Below, one piece after another: positions 23,522 to 39,438 of a stretch of 64,000 nt of DNA. Position 1 is the first letter of the stretch. The number at the start of each line of letters is the position of its first letter. The stretch is from positions 915,487 to 979,486 of the forward strand of contig VYZB01000117.1 in the NCBI GenBank assembly GCA_013397455.1, in the 5' to 3' direction. This stretch comes from Crotophaga sulcirostris. Taxonomy: Eukaryota; Chordata; Aves; Cuculiformes; Crotophagidae. The translations under genes and the position numbers were made by a program. The notes beneath the pieces are model-generated. The model saw nothing but the letters and a program-made list of their open reading frames with translations, searched no databases and was not told where the DNA came from.

Positions 23522-26500
23522 TTTTGTAAGGCATGAATGTTAGGTCCTTAGAGAGATCTCACCAACTCAGTAGACTGACAGGGACTTATATAGGTGCCAT
23601 TTTCATCAATTAGGACATGTGACAATAAAATTGGTCACTGTTCCCGCGAGTGCTCACAGGGAGACACTGAGCTCTGCATCATAGAGTGCAGTGGATGTGG
23701 AAAACACCCCAGTCTGATTTTTCACACAAATGCTCAAATGGTAGTTACAAAAATAGCACCATACAACTTTAAGATGAGAATCCAAGTGTTCCTAGAGCCA
23801 AAAGAGACTGGATATTATTGAAATCAGTGTCATAAGGGCACATGATATTATTAACTATGTAATTTGTGAAAATTCATGGATGTTTGAAGAGACAACACTG
23901 CTACGGGAACTCCATTAAACCATGGAGCAAGGATTTGCAGAAACTTGCATCATATGCAGGTTATCTGAAATATTAATAGCATACAATATATATTGCATCA
24001 CAGACTACTAGTACTCTTGATTGTTTTCCGTCTTGTGGGAATGCTTCATCATCACAGACAGGGCAAGTGAAGGAAGACAGCATCAACATTTGACTTTCCA
24101 ACAGCTTTTTTTGCTACTTGGAAAAAGGTTCTTAAAGCAAAATATTGGATCCAAAGTGCTACCACATTAATAGAAGAAATTTTTTTCTTGTTAGAACAGT
24201 ACCATTGGTAAGATCTACTAGACACATATCCATACCTTTTTGCAAACACTGAGTCACAGGCTAATGGTTGCCTGTTGTGAGTTGTAAAGAAATTTTAATT
24301 CTATTTTGAGCTTTAGCATGTATCAGAGACCAAGGATTTTCAGAGAATTCATGTGTAGAAATAGGTATGACAGCTTAAATTAAGGGAAGAGAAATCGTTA
24401 GAAGCTCAGGTTAGATTTTTTTTTCTTAGTTTTCAATGCTTACAGACTTTCTATACACTTTATTCCCTGAAATATATCTTACTTTTTTATTTTCTAAACA
24501 CTGGAAATGTATTTAGCCTTTCAATAACTTCATATGGTAAGGGAGCACAGGTGTATTTTCTTTATCTGATCATAGTTAGGGGGAGCTCTAGATAGGTTTA
24601 TTCATCCCAAATGGGTAGTTTGACCTACTGACTTAAATGAAACTGTTTACTAAAATCTGCCTAATTATTGTACTGTACTTGTTGACAAAGTAAGACCTTG
24701 AGTTCAATATGTTTTCTCTTAAGGGATTTAGCCTTCTTTCTTTATCCAGTGGCTGAACAAACCAGGGCTGTTTTTATCTGAGAATCTTCACACCTGGTCA
24801 CTTTTTTTTAAGCTCTAGTAGGTCTATTACTTCAATTTATTTCTCTGTAGTGTTACACAAATTTTATCCTATGAGGAGGACATGTGGGTCCGGGCAGTAT
24901 CTAAACCAAAGAGAATTCATTAAATTGGTTTGCACAAAATAACACAAAATAAGTTAAAAATCCACAGATTCCTCAGAATTTTTCATGTTGACTGGTTGCA
25001 GACATCACTCCAAACAGTCACGTTATAAACTAACTTCTCATTTGTTGCAGGATATCATTGTAAAGTTTTATCACGCACAGCCAAATGGGAACAAGAGATT
25101 ACTGAAGAACAGTTCATTTTTCAGCTGCATTTTTTTTTTGTAATACCTTTTCTTGGCAGACGTTGTCCCCACAAATGAATGAATGTTCTGAAGTAACAAA
25201 GCGGACATGGATTGATGGGAGAAATTGATCTGCATTTGTTAATGTACTTTTGCTGGGGGAAGCACATTAAGTGATTAAAGGGCTAAAAAAGTTCTTCCCA
25301 TCCAGACACAGAGTATACTGAACTCCATTAATGCAAGGACAAAGGCCAACTGTTTTTTCCATTGCATCTCAAGTGCACCTTGTCTGCAGAATAAACACCA
25401 TATAGTTTGATTGCATCCATAGAATTGAACTATCTAGTTACACTAATGGTTATTACCTAAGGCAGTCCTAAAGGATGAAGTGTCAAAAAAGAATAATGAT
25501 TTTGAGTTCCCAACATAAGACATCTTAAAAGGATCTGGTCCAGAGACAGTTTACAGTTTTCTGTTCTGAAAATTAAGACTTAAGGTATTTTAAGCTGAAT
25601 ACAAAAATATCTGGAAAATAAAAGTCAGAGACACTCCAGAGCAAACTTTTCTTATGCACAACAATGTTTTCTACTATCACAGCATCTGATTATTTGGGAG
25701 TATACCCTGTTAAGAGCAGTCTTCTAAGATATTATTACTGCTCCCATGTTTGTACATGGTAGCTGATGAGCTATAAAATGTTCAAGACCACCTCAAGAAA
25801 TTTCCCTGACTCATTACTTGCTCCAACAAATAATAACAGTAATAGATCATGTAGGTTTGGAATAGTAATATTAGAATGCACCTTACAAAACGTGTGTGAA
25901 CTGTATTGCCAAGAGATAATTTCTGCAAATATAGGGCAAGGACATAGAGCTGAACCACATCTCCTAGCCATTAGGCAGTGTTGCCTTTCTGAAAATGATG
26001 GGCATGGGGCACTAAGTTAGGGATACGACAGTGAGAGGAATTACTGGTGTGATTTTTTTCCTTTGACCCTACTATGCACGGCAATGAGAAATCTTTCATA
26101 TACAGTTCCTAGCAATCATTAATACAGAGTTGAAACCAGGCATGTGCAATATCAGAAGGAAAATTCTGGACAACATGCTTTTTAAAAAAAAAAAACAAAC
26201 ACATGTTGGAGAGACCAGAAATGTTATATTAATTTGAGAGCTTATAAGAACTGCCATATGTCATCTTATCACTTCTCAACCCATATGGGCCAGATTCACC
26301 ACTTGTTCAGATTCCATTTGGTGCCCATGTAGCACAACAAGGACTGGCTGAGTCATATGTTGAGAAAGACTGCGCTCACTTTACTTCAGTCACCTTTTGC
26401 ACAATGCATGGCAGCTGATTTTTCTTGATCATGAACACTAGAATGATAACGATTAACTAAAACAAACTATTTAGATGTACACATTGCACAACATTCAGTA

Positions 26501-27838
26501 AATTGACCTCTGTTTAGTCACAAGTATCAAGGGAAACAAGGTTTAAGTGCAATCTAGTGAATCAACGCATTCACTTCCTAGCTTTCTTTCTGATCCTAGT
26601 CTTGTTACAGATGTCTCAGCTTTTTCCCATCTTTAGAATAAAAACAACTAGGACTTAAGAAAGACATTTTGAAGGACAAGTAAAAGTTGTAAAGATAAAA
26701 GATGGTGATGCTTATGCAGAGCATAGTCTAGTACAGATACTCTGGCTACCCAGGTAGAAATCTTTGTAGAAACCAGGAAAATTCAGAAGTCAAGACGTAA
26801 GGGTACAGACAAAGAAGGAATCCTACTTGCACCTGGAAGATAAGCATTAAAATATAGCATACAAACAGTGCTAGCATACAGATGGGGTCTACTCTCTTAG
26901 GACATAAAATGCAAGGTGTGACGTTAGGTTAAATCTTGAGTAAAAAATATAGCTTAAAAGAGAATAAGAAACTAAAATGAAACTTTTGGGATGTAGCCAG
27001 CTTTTAATGCTCATCCATCATTAACCTGGAAGACAGCTCATTCTATCACCTGTAACATTAAAAATTGACTGTCGTAAGATTTTCTTCAAAGCTCTTGACG
27101 TGTAATTGGGAAGTGCTTTGCCCATTTTTATGAATCCATTTCGTAAAATAAAAATATTTCTACAAGTGGATATCTTTAATTTAATGTATTATCCTCTGGA
27201 GTATCACAGAGTGGTTTTGATCATCCTTAAGAAAGTTAATTAAGTTTTAAGTTCAGAAAAGCAGAGATTTTCATTTAATGGCCTAAACCCAGGTCTTTGA
27301 GTTTAATTTCTACTTGAATCAATAGGCTTCATAAAATAAGTGGTTGCTTTTCATTCGTGGGTGTTCAAGAGACAGCTGTGATCTTCATTGGTGCACTTTG
27401 GTTTAATTGTTTTACCCTCTGAGTATTTCTCCTTAATGATATCATGGAGAACTGATGACACAAACGCCATAAATTCTTAGATTCAGGTGGCATTATGTGC
27501 AGCGTTGAAAATTGAGCTCCTTCAGGATGTAACATTTGTTGAGGAGCTCGACACAATAACATCAAGACTTAAGGTGTGAAGCATACATACAGATGAGAAG
27601 CAGAACTTAGTTTTATTGGTAAATTGCATTTCTCAGATAAAATATTTTTAAAATTTTAATCTAATAAACCTGTTTAATGTGAGGAAATAAACAGCGAGAC
27701 AAATTACTGGAGACCATAGTGCTGATGATAAATCACAAAAACAGAGTGTCTTCTACATGGGCTGAAACTGAGCAATGCAGAAGGAAGATGCAGTGTTTTT
27801 TCAATGCCAAGGAAGGCTATGGTCACACTTATCCTGGA
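23522..27838. other. Unique AT-rich DNA, no gene recognised
   Basis: No repeat or gene that I can name over more than 4 kb. Frames of 60-84 codons occur on both strands and overlap (for example 25766-26020 plus and 25771-25971 minus), which argues for chance. The block at about 25151-25330 and the one at 27061-27205 look like unique, repeat-free sequence with homeodomain-type cores and might be conserved noncoding elements. Confidence 0.45.
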
Positions 27839-28022
27839 GTCAGGGAATCATTCAGGCTGGAAAGGAACTTGGGAGATTTGTAGCCTGATGCCTGCTCAAA
27901 GCAGAACCAAGTATTGAATAAGGAACAAATCACTCAGGGTCATTTCCAGTCAGGTCTTGAAAACTTCCAAGGATGAAGATTTCTCAGCCTCTCTGGACAA
28001 CGAATCCCAGAGCTTATCTATC
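27839..28022 (-). mobile_element. Old, diverged CR1-like 3' fragment
   Basis: GGGAATCATTCAGGCTGGAA, then GCTCAAAGCAG, GTCAGGTCTTGAAAACTTCC and CTCTCTGGACAACG follow the order of the reverse complement of a CR1 3' end, in which the equivalent words are GGTTGGAA..GACCT, GCAGGTTG, TTGAATATCTCC and CTCTGGGCAGCC. Divergence is high, so this is an ancient subfamily. The low-coordinate end is the 3' end of the element. Confidence 0.6.
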
Positions 28023-29072
28023 TTTATAGGATTTTATGTTTTTTACTTGCAACCAGAAACTGTTGGAGGAGACTAGGTCTAGCTATTCTCTCAGCAGCTT
28101 GTCCTATATTTAAAGACAAGGTTTGCTGATGATGATTATGCCATGCTTCCTCTGGGGATATGCACAGTGTGTAACAAAGTGATAACACATTCTGAACACA
28201 GATAAATTCATCTGTCTCAATTAGGTGCTGTTTGCATAATGCTTTAGAGAGAAAAAGTGCCAAAAAAAGCTGCAAAGCACAATCACACTCGCATGACAAC
28301 TTGGAGAATAACTTCCAGTTCCCTAAAAAACTGCACACAAGGAACATAGTGGTTTTTTGGAAGAATCTCATTGTTATTTTATTACCAGAGCTGCTCATTC
28401 AGTAGTTTCTGGCACCCTCTCTTGTTTAGAATAATTGCACTGACACAGTCTATGCTGGTGACATGTTTCCAACTTGTTCTAGTTAAGTTCAGTGCTTTAA
28501 AAATGTGTCACTTCCCTTGCTCTTAAGTAATAAAATGTTGCAGTACATACTCATATATCCTTTTGCAAGCCTGAGGGCTTAGACTCCCTTCCCTTGCACA
28601 CACACACAGAGCTGAGTGATTCCCAGCAGTAGACACAGGTCCATCTATAGTTCTGTGTATTAAGAACTGCAGTCAACATTTAAACTTTAGCTCTCTATAA
28701 ATGTAAATCATGTTAGCTGAAACTGAAGATGCTTTCTGACATAATTCACTCAAAAAGTCATCAAGGCAGCAACGTAAATGTCACTTGGACTGGGGTGATA
28801 TTTGCTTTACTTAGAGGAGGTAGTATCCAGATTTCAAGGGACAAAGCTTTATTTTTTGGTCAACCATATACAATTGTTAGCCAAGTTTGGGGTGGTCTTC
28901 TTTTTATCTTTTTTTTTAAAAAAAGAGGCTTTCAAAGAATACAATTCCTTGCCACTCTTACAGCACTGATTCTCAACAGGGATTGCTTAACAAGTGAGTG
29001 GAACCTGAAGTTAATATTTTAAAATATTTTATAAAAACTAGTAATTATGAAATTACTTTGAAATACAACCTT
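28023..29072. other. Unique DNA, no gene recognised
   Basis: The minus frame at 28024-28398 (124 codons) is the longest non-repeat frame nearby. It shows no domain, and its coding bias looks like AT-rich chance sequence. A short (CA)n run at about 28597-28608 and a T9A8-like palindrome at 28907-28926 are low complexity. Confidence 0.45.
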
Positions 29073-29181
29073 CCGTGGATTCACTAAGGGCAAATTGTGC
29101 TGGGTGAATTTCGTAACCTTCTACAATGAGGTTACAGCATTGGAGGATAAGAGAAAAGTTGGAGGAAAAGAGAAAAGAAAA

Positions 29182-29459
29182 GACCAGTGACAGAACTAGA
29201 GGACATAGACTTAAGCTTCATCAGGGGAGGTTTAGACTTGATGTTAGGAAGAAGTTCTTCACTGAAAGGGTGATTGGCCACTGGAATGCGCTGCCCAGGG
29301 AGGTGGTGGAGTCGCCCACCCTGGATGTGTTTAAGGGAAGACTGGATGAGGCACTCAGTGCCATGGTTTAGGTGATGGGATGGTGTTAGTGTTGGCTTAT
29401 AGGTTGGACTTGATGATCTCAGAGGTCCCTTCCAACCTTGTGGTACTGTGATACTGTGT
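29182..29459 (+). mobile_element. CR1 LINE, young 3' fragment nested in an older CR1
   Basis: It starts ACCAGTGACAGAACTAGAGG and keeps an open frame to the natural ORF2 end, [11 protein letters not shown]. It then carries the 3' untranslated sequence and a tail of two GATACTGT units. GAAAAG occurs at both sides (29153-29158 and 29460-29465). About 23 purine-rich bases (29159-29181) separate the left GAAAAG from the element. It is the same subfamily as 9403-10108 and 19940-20108. Confidence 0.93.
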
Positions 29460-29599
29460 GAAAAGCAATTGACATCATCTGCCTGGACACGATCCTGCAT
29501 GATATTCTTTTCTCTAAATTGGAGAGACATAGATTTGACAGATGGACCACTTCATGGAGAATGAATTGGCTGGATGGTCACACTCAAAGAGTTGTGGTC

Positions 29600-30090
29600 A
29601 ATGGTTCAATATTCAAGTGGTGACCAGTGACAACTGGTGTTTCTCAGGTGTCAGTATCGGGACTGGTGCTGTTTAACATCTTTGTCACAGACATGGACTG
29701 TGGGATTGAGGGGACCCTCAGCAAGTTTGCCGATGATGCACAAGCTTTGTGGCAGAGTCAACAAACTGGAGGGAAGGGATGCCATCCAGAGGAACCTTGA
29801 CAGGCTTGAGAGGTGAGCCTGTGTGAACCTCATGAAGTTAAACAAGGCCAAGTGCAACGTACTGCTCCTGGGTTGGGGCCATCTCAAGCACAAATACAGG
29901 CTGGGCAGGGAATGGATTGAGAGTAGCTCTGAAGAGAAGGCAGTGGTGGATGAGAAGCTCAGCATGTGCTGGCAATATGTGCTTGCAATGCAGAAAGTCA
30001 ACTGTACCCTGGGCTATGTCAGAAGAATTTTGACCAGCAGGTTGAGGGAGATGATTATCCCCCTCTACTCTGCTCTCATGAGAAACCACC
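29600..30090 (+). pseudogene. CR1 ORF2 reverse-transcriptase core remnant
   Basis: Recognisable RT landmarks are, in order, a [20 protein letters not shown] stretch (typical GVPQGSVLGPVLFNIF), [11 protein letters not shown] with the catalytic Asp pair kept (29726-29737), LMKLNKAKCNVLLLGWG, and the [20 protein letters not shown] block at about 30015-30078. Frame changes occur between them. It is a dead LINE fragment. Confidence 0.85.
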
Positions 30091-30111
30091 TGGAGTCTTG
30101 CATTCAGTCTT

Positions 30112-35313
<5,202 letters not shown>

Positions 35314-35356
35314 GAATCATAGAATAATTCAGGTTGGAAGGCACCTGAGAAGGTCA
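35314..35356 (-). mobile_element. CR1 3' terminus, very short
   Basis: GAATCATAGAATAATTCAGG followed by TTGGAAGGCACCTGAGAAGG is the reverse complement of a CR1 3' tail and the first words of its 3' untranslated region. Only about 43 bp remain. Confidence 0.7.
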
Positions 35357-36961
35357 GACTTTATTGAAGGAAGCTTTGTGAAAGTAACTTTTGAAATCAG
35401 CCTTATTTAATACAAGAGTGTAAACCCTTACAATTTCCCTAATTGCAGCAGGGGCAAGCCAAGGGCTTTTAGAGCTTATGGACAGATTTTGAATTTTCTT
35501 TTTACCCCTTCCTCCTTTCCTCCCTGCAAGGCTTCTTCTGGCAATCTGCAAGCTGTCTGGAGATTTTCTATAGCATCATTGAGAATATAGAGATCAGATT
35601 TGTTTAATTAACACATTCACAAACATTATTTTGGTAGCTGTTTAACTGCAGCAAATACAATCTGTGAGGAAGACCCATGTTGGGGTTATTAATAATTCCC
35701 CCATCTGAGACATATGGGGCTTTAAGGGGACATCCAGCTCAGACTGCAAAGTGGAGAATTCCTCCATATGTGCCAACCAGTAATTTCCATGGCACTCAAA
35801 TATTTGACCATTTTGTCTGATGAATCAAGAATGAAGAAGAGTTTGATACATGAAATCCTCAGATCAGCATTAGTCTGTAACTTTCTGATAAGTCTCAGTG
35901 CTCACTCCTGATAAGTAATTTTCCCACTAACTGGCTTATTACATCAATTATTTTAAACTATGTTTTCTCTCTAGCTATCCTCTCAAGTACTATCATTTTT
36001 CAAAAAGAACTCATTTCAGAGTTGAAAGGTTGTTGATTTTTCATTCATCCTCCTCAAAAACAAACATTGCATAAGTTGACTCTGGAATGACAAGAATGGG
36101 ACATAAGACGTACACAATATATGCCTATAACTGAGCAAAAGAAAAGAAGAACAATTGTTAAGCTACCCATCTGATATATCTCTACATTAAATCATGTCAG
36201 GCTGTGATTTAGGAGCAGTGAAGGTAAACTCAAATGCTATTACTTGACAAAATACTATTCTTTTCTTTCTTTTCCCTTGTTTCAACAAGAATGAGACTAA
36301 TCCTTTCACCTTTTGCCTTTCTGCACAACCTAAGGAATTGTGTACTATTTATAAGGCATGTATGTCACAAATCCAGCTGGTTGTGTGTGTAATAGTCTTG
36401 TCTGAGTGTACAACATCAAAGCAAAGCAGACTGTGCGGGAAGCCAAGGGAAACCACACAATACCACAAAGAGATACTCTGAAAAGGTTTTTAGCCTTAAG
36501 GAGAGTGTTAATTGGCAGAATTGCCTCTGGATAAATCTGCATGTTGTGCTGAGGCATGTTTCCCTAGACCAAAAACTCAGGATCAAAGGAAACTTCCTGC
36601 TTTTGAAGACACCAGTTTAAAGAGGAGAGGATGGCCAGTCAGCTCAGATCAGCACCAATATCGTCAAAGACAGAATGAACGACATAAATCTAAGGTTAGC
36701 AAGAGTGAATGAAAAATTAAATACATGAAAATGCATACACAGGTCTTCACTGTATTTACATTTTATTTTGCATGCTTTGTACCTTTCCAAAACCAATATA
36801 GAATTTTGCTGTCACAAAAAAAAAAAAAGGAACACCTGACAAATACTAAAAGAGGCCTCTGACACACCTTATCATCATGGCACTTAGCAAGGTTCAAAGA
36901 AAAGTAGCTCAGGGATATAGGTATCAGTCTACAATGAAAGAAGAAATGAAATTTGACAAAG
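35357..36961. other. Unique DNA, no gene recognised
   Basis: No repeat or gene seen. Frames of 65-70 codons are isolated. The stretch at about 35870-35960 is repeat-free with several TAAT/ATTA cores, but nothing further can be claimed. Confidence 0.45.
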
Positions 36962-37220
36962 TAAACATTTTTAAGCTGAAAGAGGGGAGATTTAGATTAG
37001 ATATTAGGAAGAACTTTTTTACTGTGAGGACAGTGAGACACTGGAACAGGTTGTCCAGAGAAGTTGTGGATGCCCCATCCCAGGAGATGTTCAAGGCCAG
37101 GGTGGATGAGACTTTGAGCAGCCTGGTCTAGTAGAAGGTGTCCCTGCCCATGGCAGGGGAGTTGGAATTAGATGATCTTTAAGGTCCCTTCAAGCCCAAG
37201 CTATTCTATGATTCTATGAT
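36962..37220 (+). mobile_element. CR1 LINE, 3'-end fragment
   Basis: GCTGAAAGAGGGGAGATTTA, GATATTAGGAAGAAC, GTTCAAGGCCAGGGTGGATG and GGAATTAGATGATCTTTAAG lead into the tail ATTCTATGATTCTATGA. The last ORF2 codons read [19 protein letters not shown], followed by the usual C-terminus. It is 5' truncated and the same subfamily as 2456-2676 and 52881-53205. Confidence 0.95.
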
Positions 37221-39262
37221 AAAAAATCTGCAGGCACCCCTGGAACAAGAAAACAAAATTGCTTAAAATGATGCCCTAAGTTTTCAGTGCCATACCAGAT
37301 GGCTCTTTAAAGGAACCTGATCACAGCCCTTCAAAATCGAGGGCTTGTGAAGGACCTCTGACCACCCCTTACTATCGATCACTATTTGGGTAACCTTGGG
37401 TTATAAATAGAGGAAGAGTCGGTAAAAATAATACTGAAGTGAAGGATGCTATTACATCAGCACTGTAAACACAATAGGGAATGTTGCCAGTACTGAAGTA
37501 TCATCAATTTATCTAATAAGTGGTTCAATGAAAATTATAAATGTGATTCTTGGGAAGGATCTAGTACAGTGTTTTTTCCTAAATTGTCCGTTTTTACGTC
37601 AAACCCTATGAATTTTCCAGAAGAGGACTGAAGATGATATTAGTAAATGTCTATGGGAAGCTACTAAAACAACATGGGAAGTGTTCTTGTCATATATTTC
37701 TGTAAAAGTAGTGCCCACATTCATTCTCATAACTTCCAAAGCACTGAACTACCTTATAAGGTGCTGCCATCATCACTTGTTGTGCTGTGGTGTCCTACAG
37801 GCACTGACGTTATAAGCCAGGTCACCACTTTGACAGTTTGTCCTTCCAACTAGAGCTGATGTCCTAGCAAGAGACAATCAATTTAAATTGTCATTTTACT
37901 TACAGCAAGGAGACACAAACAGAAAAACAGGATGCTTTATATAAATAAAGCCCTATGAAAATCTATAAGTTTAATGATTAGAGATTGTCTAGCTTGCAAG
38001 GAAGGCTTGATTTTTTTCTCCATATCTTCATTGTTGTCAGTGGACATACCTTCAAGATTGGAGATTGTTCAACATATGATAGTAGCCAAACTGCATCGTT
38101 ATCCTTCATTGCTCTCTGCAATCTCTTTTGACTCACAGTATTCGTGGTAATGATATTTTAGAGACAGTCAGCTGAGTGAGTCCTCTGACTGCAGGTGATT
38201 ATTTGGTTTTGTACCACACGCACACACCTGTTAAACACCTTGAAGCTAAAAATGATTTTGACAATTGCCTGCTGGGATAGCAATCAGCACCAAGCCAACC
38301 AAAGAGAGCAGATGAAGGTGAGATGGGGACAAAGAAGGGTGGAAATAACAACAGGACACTGCATACTCTGACAGCCTATGAATTTTCTAGCATTTGTGTA
38401 ATTACATCTGAGTGAAAAATAAACCAGATATTTATTTACTGCTTTCACCATTCTCGTCCATCACAGAAGTCAGAAAAAGAAAAAAAAAAACACAAAGAAA
38501 ACCACAAAACACCAAGGACAAAAGAACAAACCACCATGTGATATAGGGCAATGACTCATAAACCTAGAAACATTCACTTAGAAGAATAAAGCTGCCTCTC
38601 AGGAAAGAGCACACACTATCTCCAGGATAGCACCATTGTCCTTATTGTTCTTAAAGCATCTTTTATTTTATTGTGAACTTCTTCAGAAGCTGATGTATCT
38701 TGCTAGCTGGGCATTTTTATTTGTTTATTTAGTTATTTATTTGTTAGGAGTTCCGAGGTTAAGCAAATAAAATAAAGTCACAATGAGATAAAAACATATT
38801 ACCCTTTCCACAAATACCTTCACCTACTGTACAATTCTAAGGAAGGAACAGAGGAACACAGTATAAGGAGGATGATAAATAGACATAAATATGCATTGAG
38901 ACTAAAGCATCAGGAGAAAAAGCAGACTCATTACACCAAGTCTCTTTTTGTTGTTGTTTTTCTTTATTAATTAATTAATTTACTCCAATATTCACCTTCA
39001 AGCTGTTGAGCTGGATCCCAGTTCTTACAGCAGTGATTGCACCTCAGTAGCCTTTTCTGAGCATACATTGATTGCTTGAGCCAAAGCAGTCACAAACATC
39101 AGTAAGTCCTTTCATTACAACATTACCATCAACCATTCTCCAGGTTACAGAACATGCCAGCACATTAGTAAAATTAGAGAGGCGAGGTCTTCAGCAAAAC
39201 TATGACTTCAAAAGTTAATGCCCCATATTTTCTTTAAATCAAGCCAGTAATTCTCTTCTAAG
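37221..39262. other. Unique AT-rich DNA, no gene recognised
   Basis: No gene or known mobile element seen. Low-complexity tracts: A-rich at about 38470-38520, TTTATTTG-type at about 38717-38745, and a TTAATTAATTAATTTA palindromic run at about 38965-38980. Confidence 0.5.
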
Positions 39263-39438
39263 ATCACAGTATCACAGTATTACAAGGTTGGAAAGGACCT
39301 CTGAGATCATCGAGTCCAATCTATAATGCAACACTAACACCAACCCATCATCTAAACCATGGCACTGAGTGCCTCATCCAGTCTTCCTCTTAAACACCTC
39401 CAGGGTTGGTGACTCCACCACCTCCCTGGGCAGCGCAT
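39263..39438 (-). mobile_element. CR1 LINE, 3'-end fragment
   Basis: The tail units ATCACAGT twice, then TACAAGGTTGGAAAGGACCT, ACCATGGCACTGAGTGCC and CTCCACCACCTCCCTGGG are the reverse complement of the GATACTGT-tailed CR1 subfamily. It stops abruptly in the last codons of ORF2 (GCAGCGCATGG). Confidence 0.94.

Larger units (their letters stand above)
29073..30111 (+). mobile_element. CR1 LINE, internal RT segment, split by a younger CR1
   Basis: The left part (29073-29158) encodes the RT stretch around GGATTCACTAAGGGCAAATT. The right part (29460-30111) continues in register with [16 protein letters not shown] and the catalytic box FADD at 29726-29737, then the post-catalytic domain up to CACCTGGAGTCTTGCATTCA. 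Both ends lie inside ORF2: there is no endonuclease and no 3' tail. Frameshifts and stops are present. A different CR1 copy (29182-29459) sits in the gap. Confidence 0.9.

Noticed and set aside
28907..28926. T-run/A-run palindrome
   Set aside because: A simple homopolymer junction with no further structure around it.
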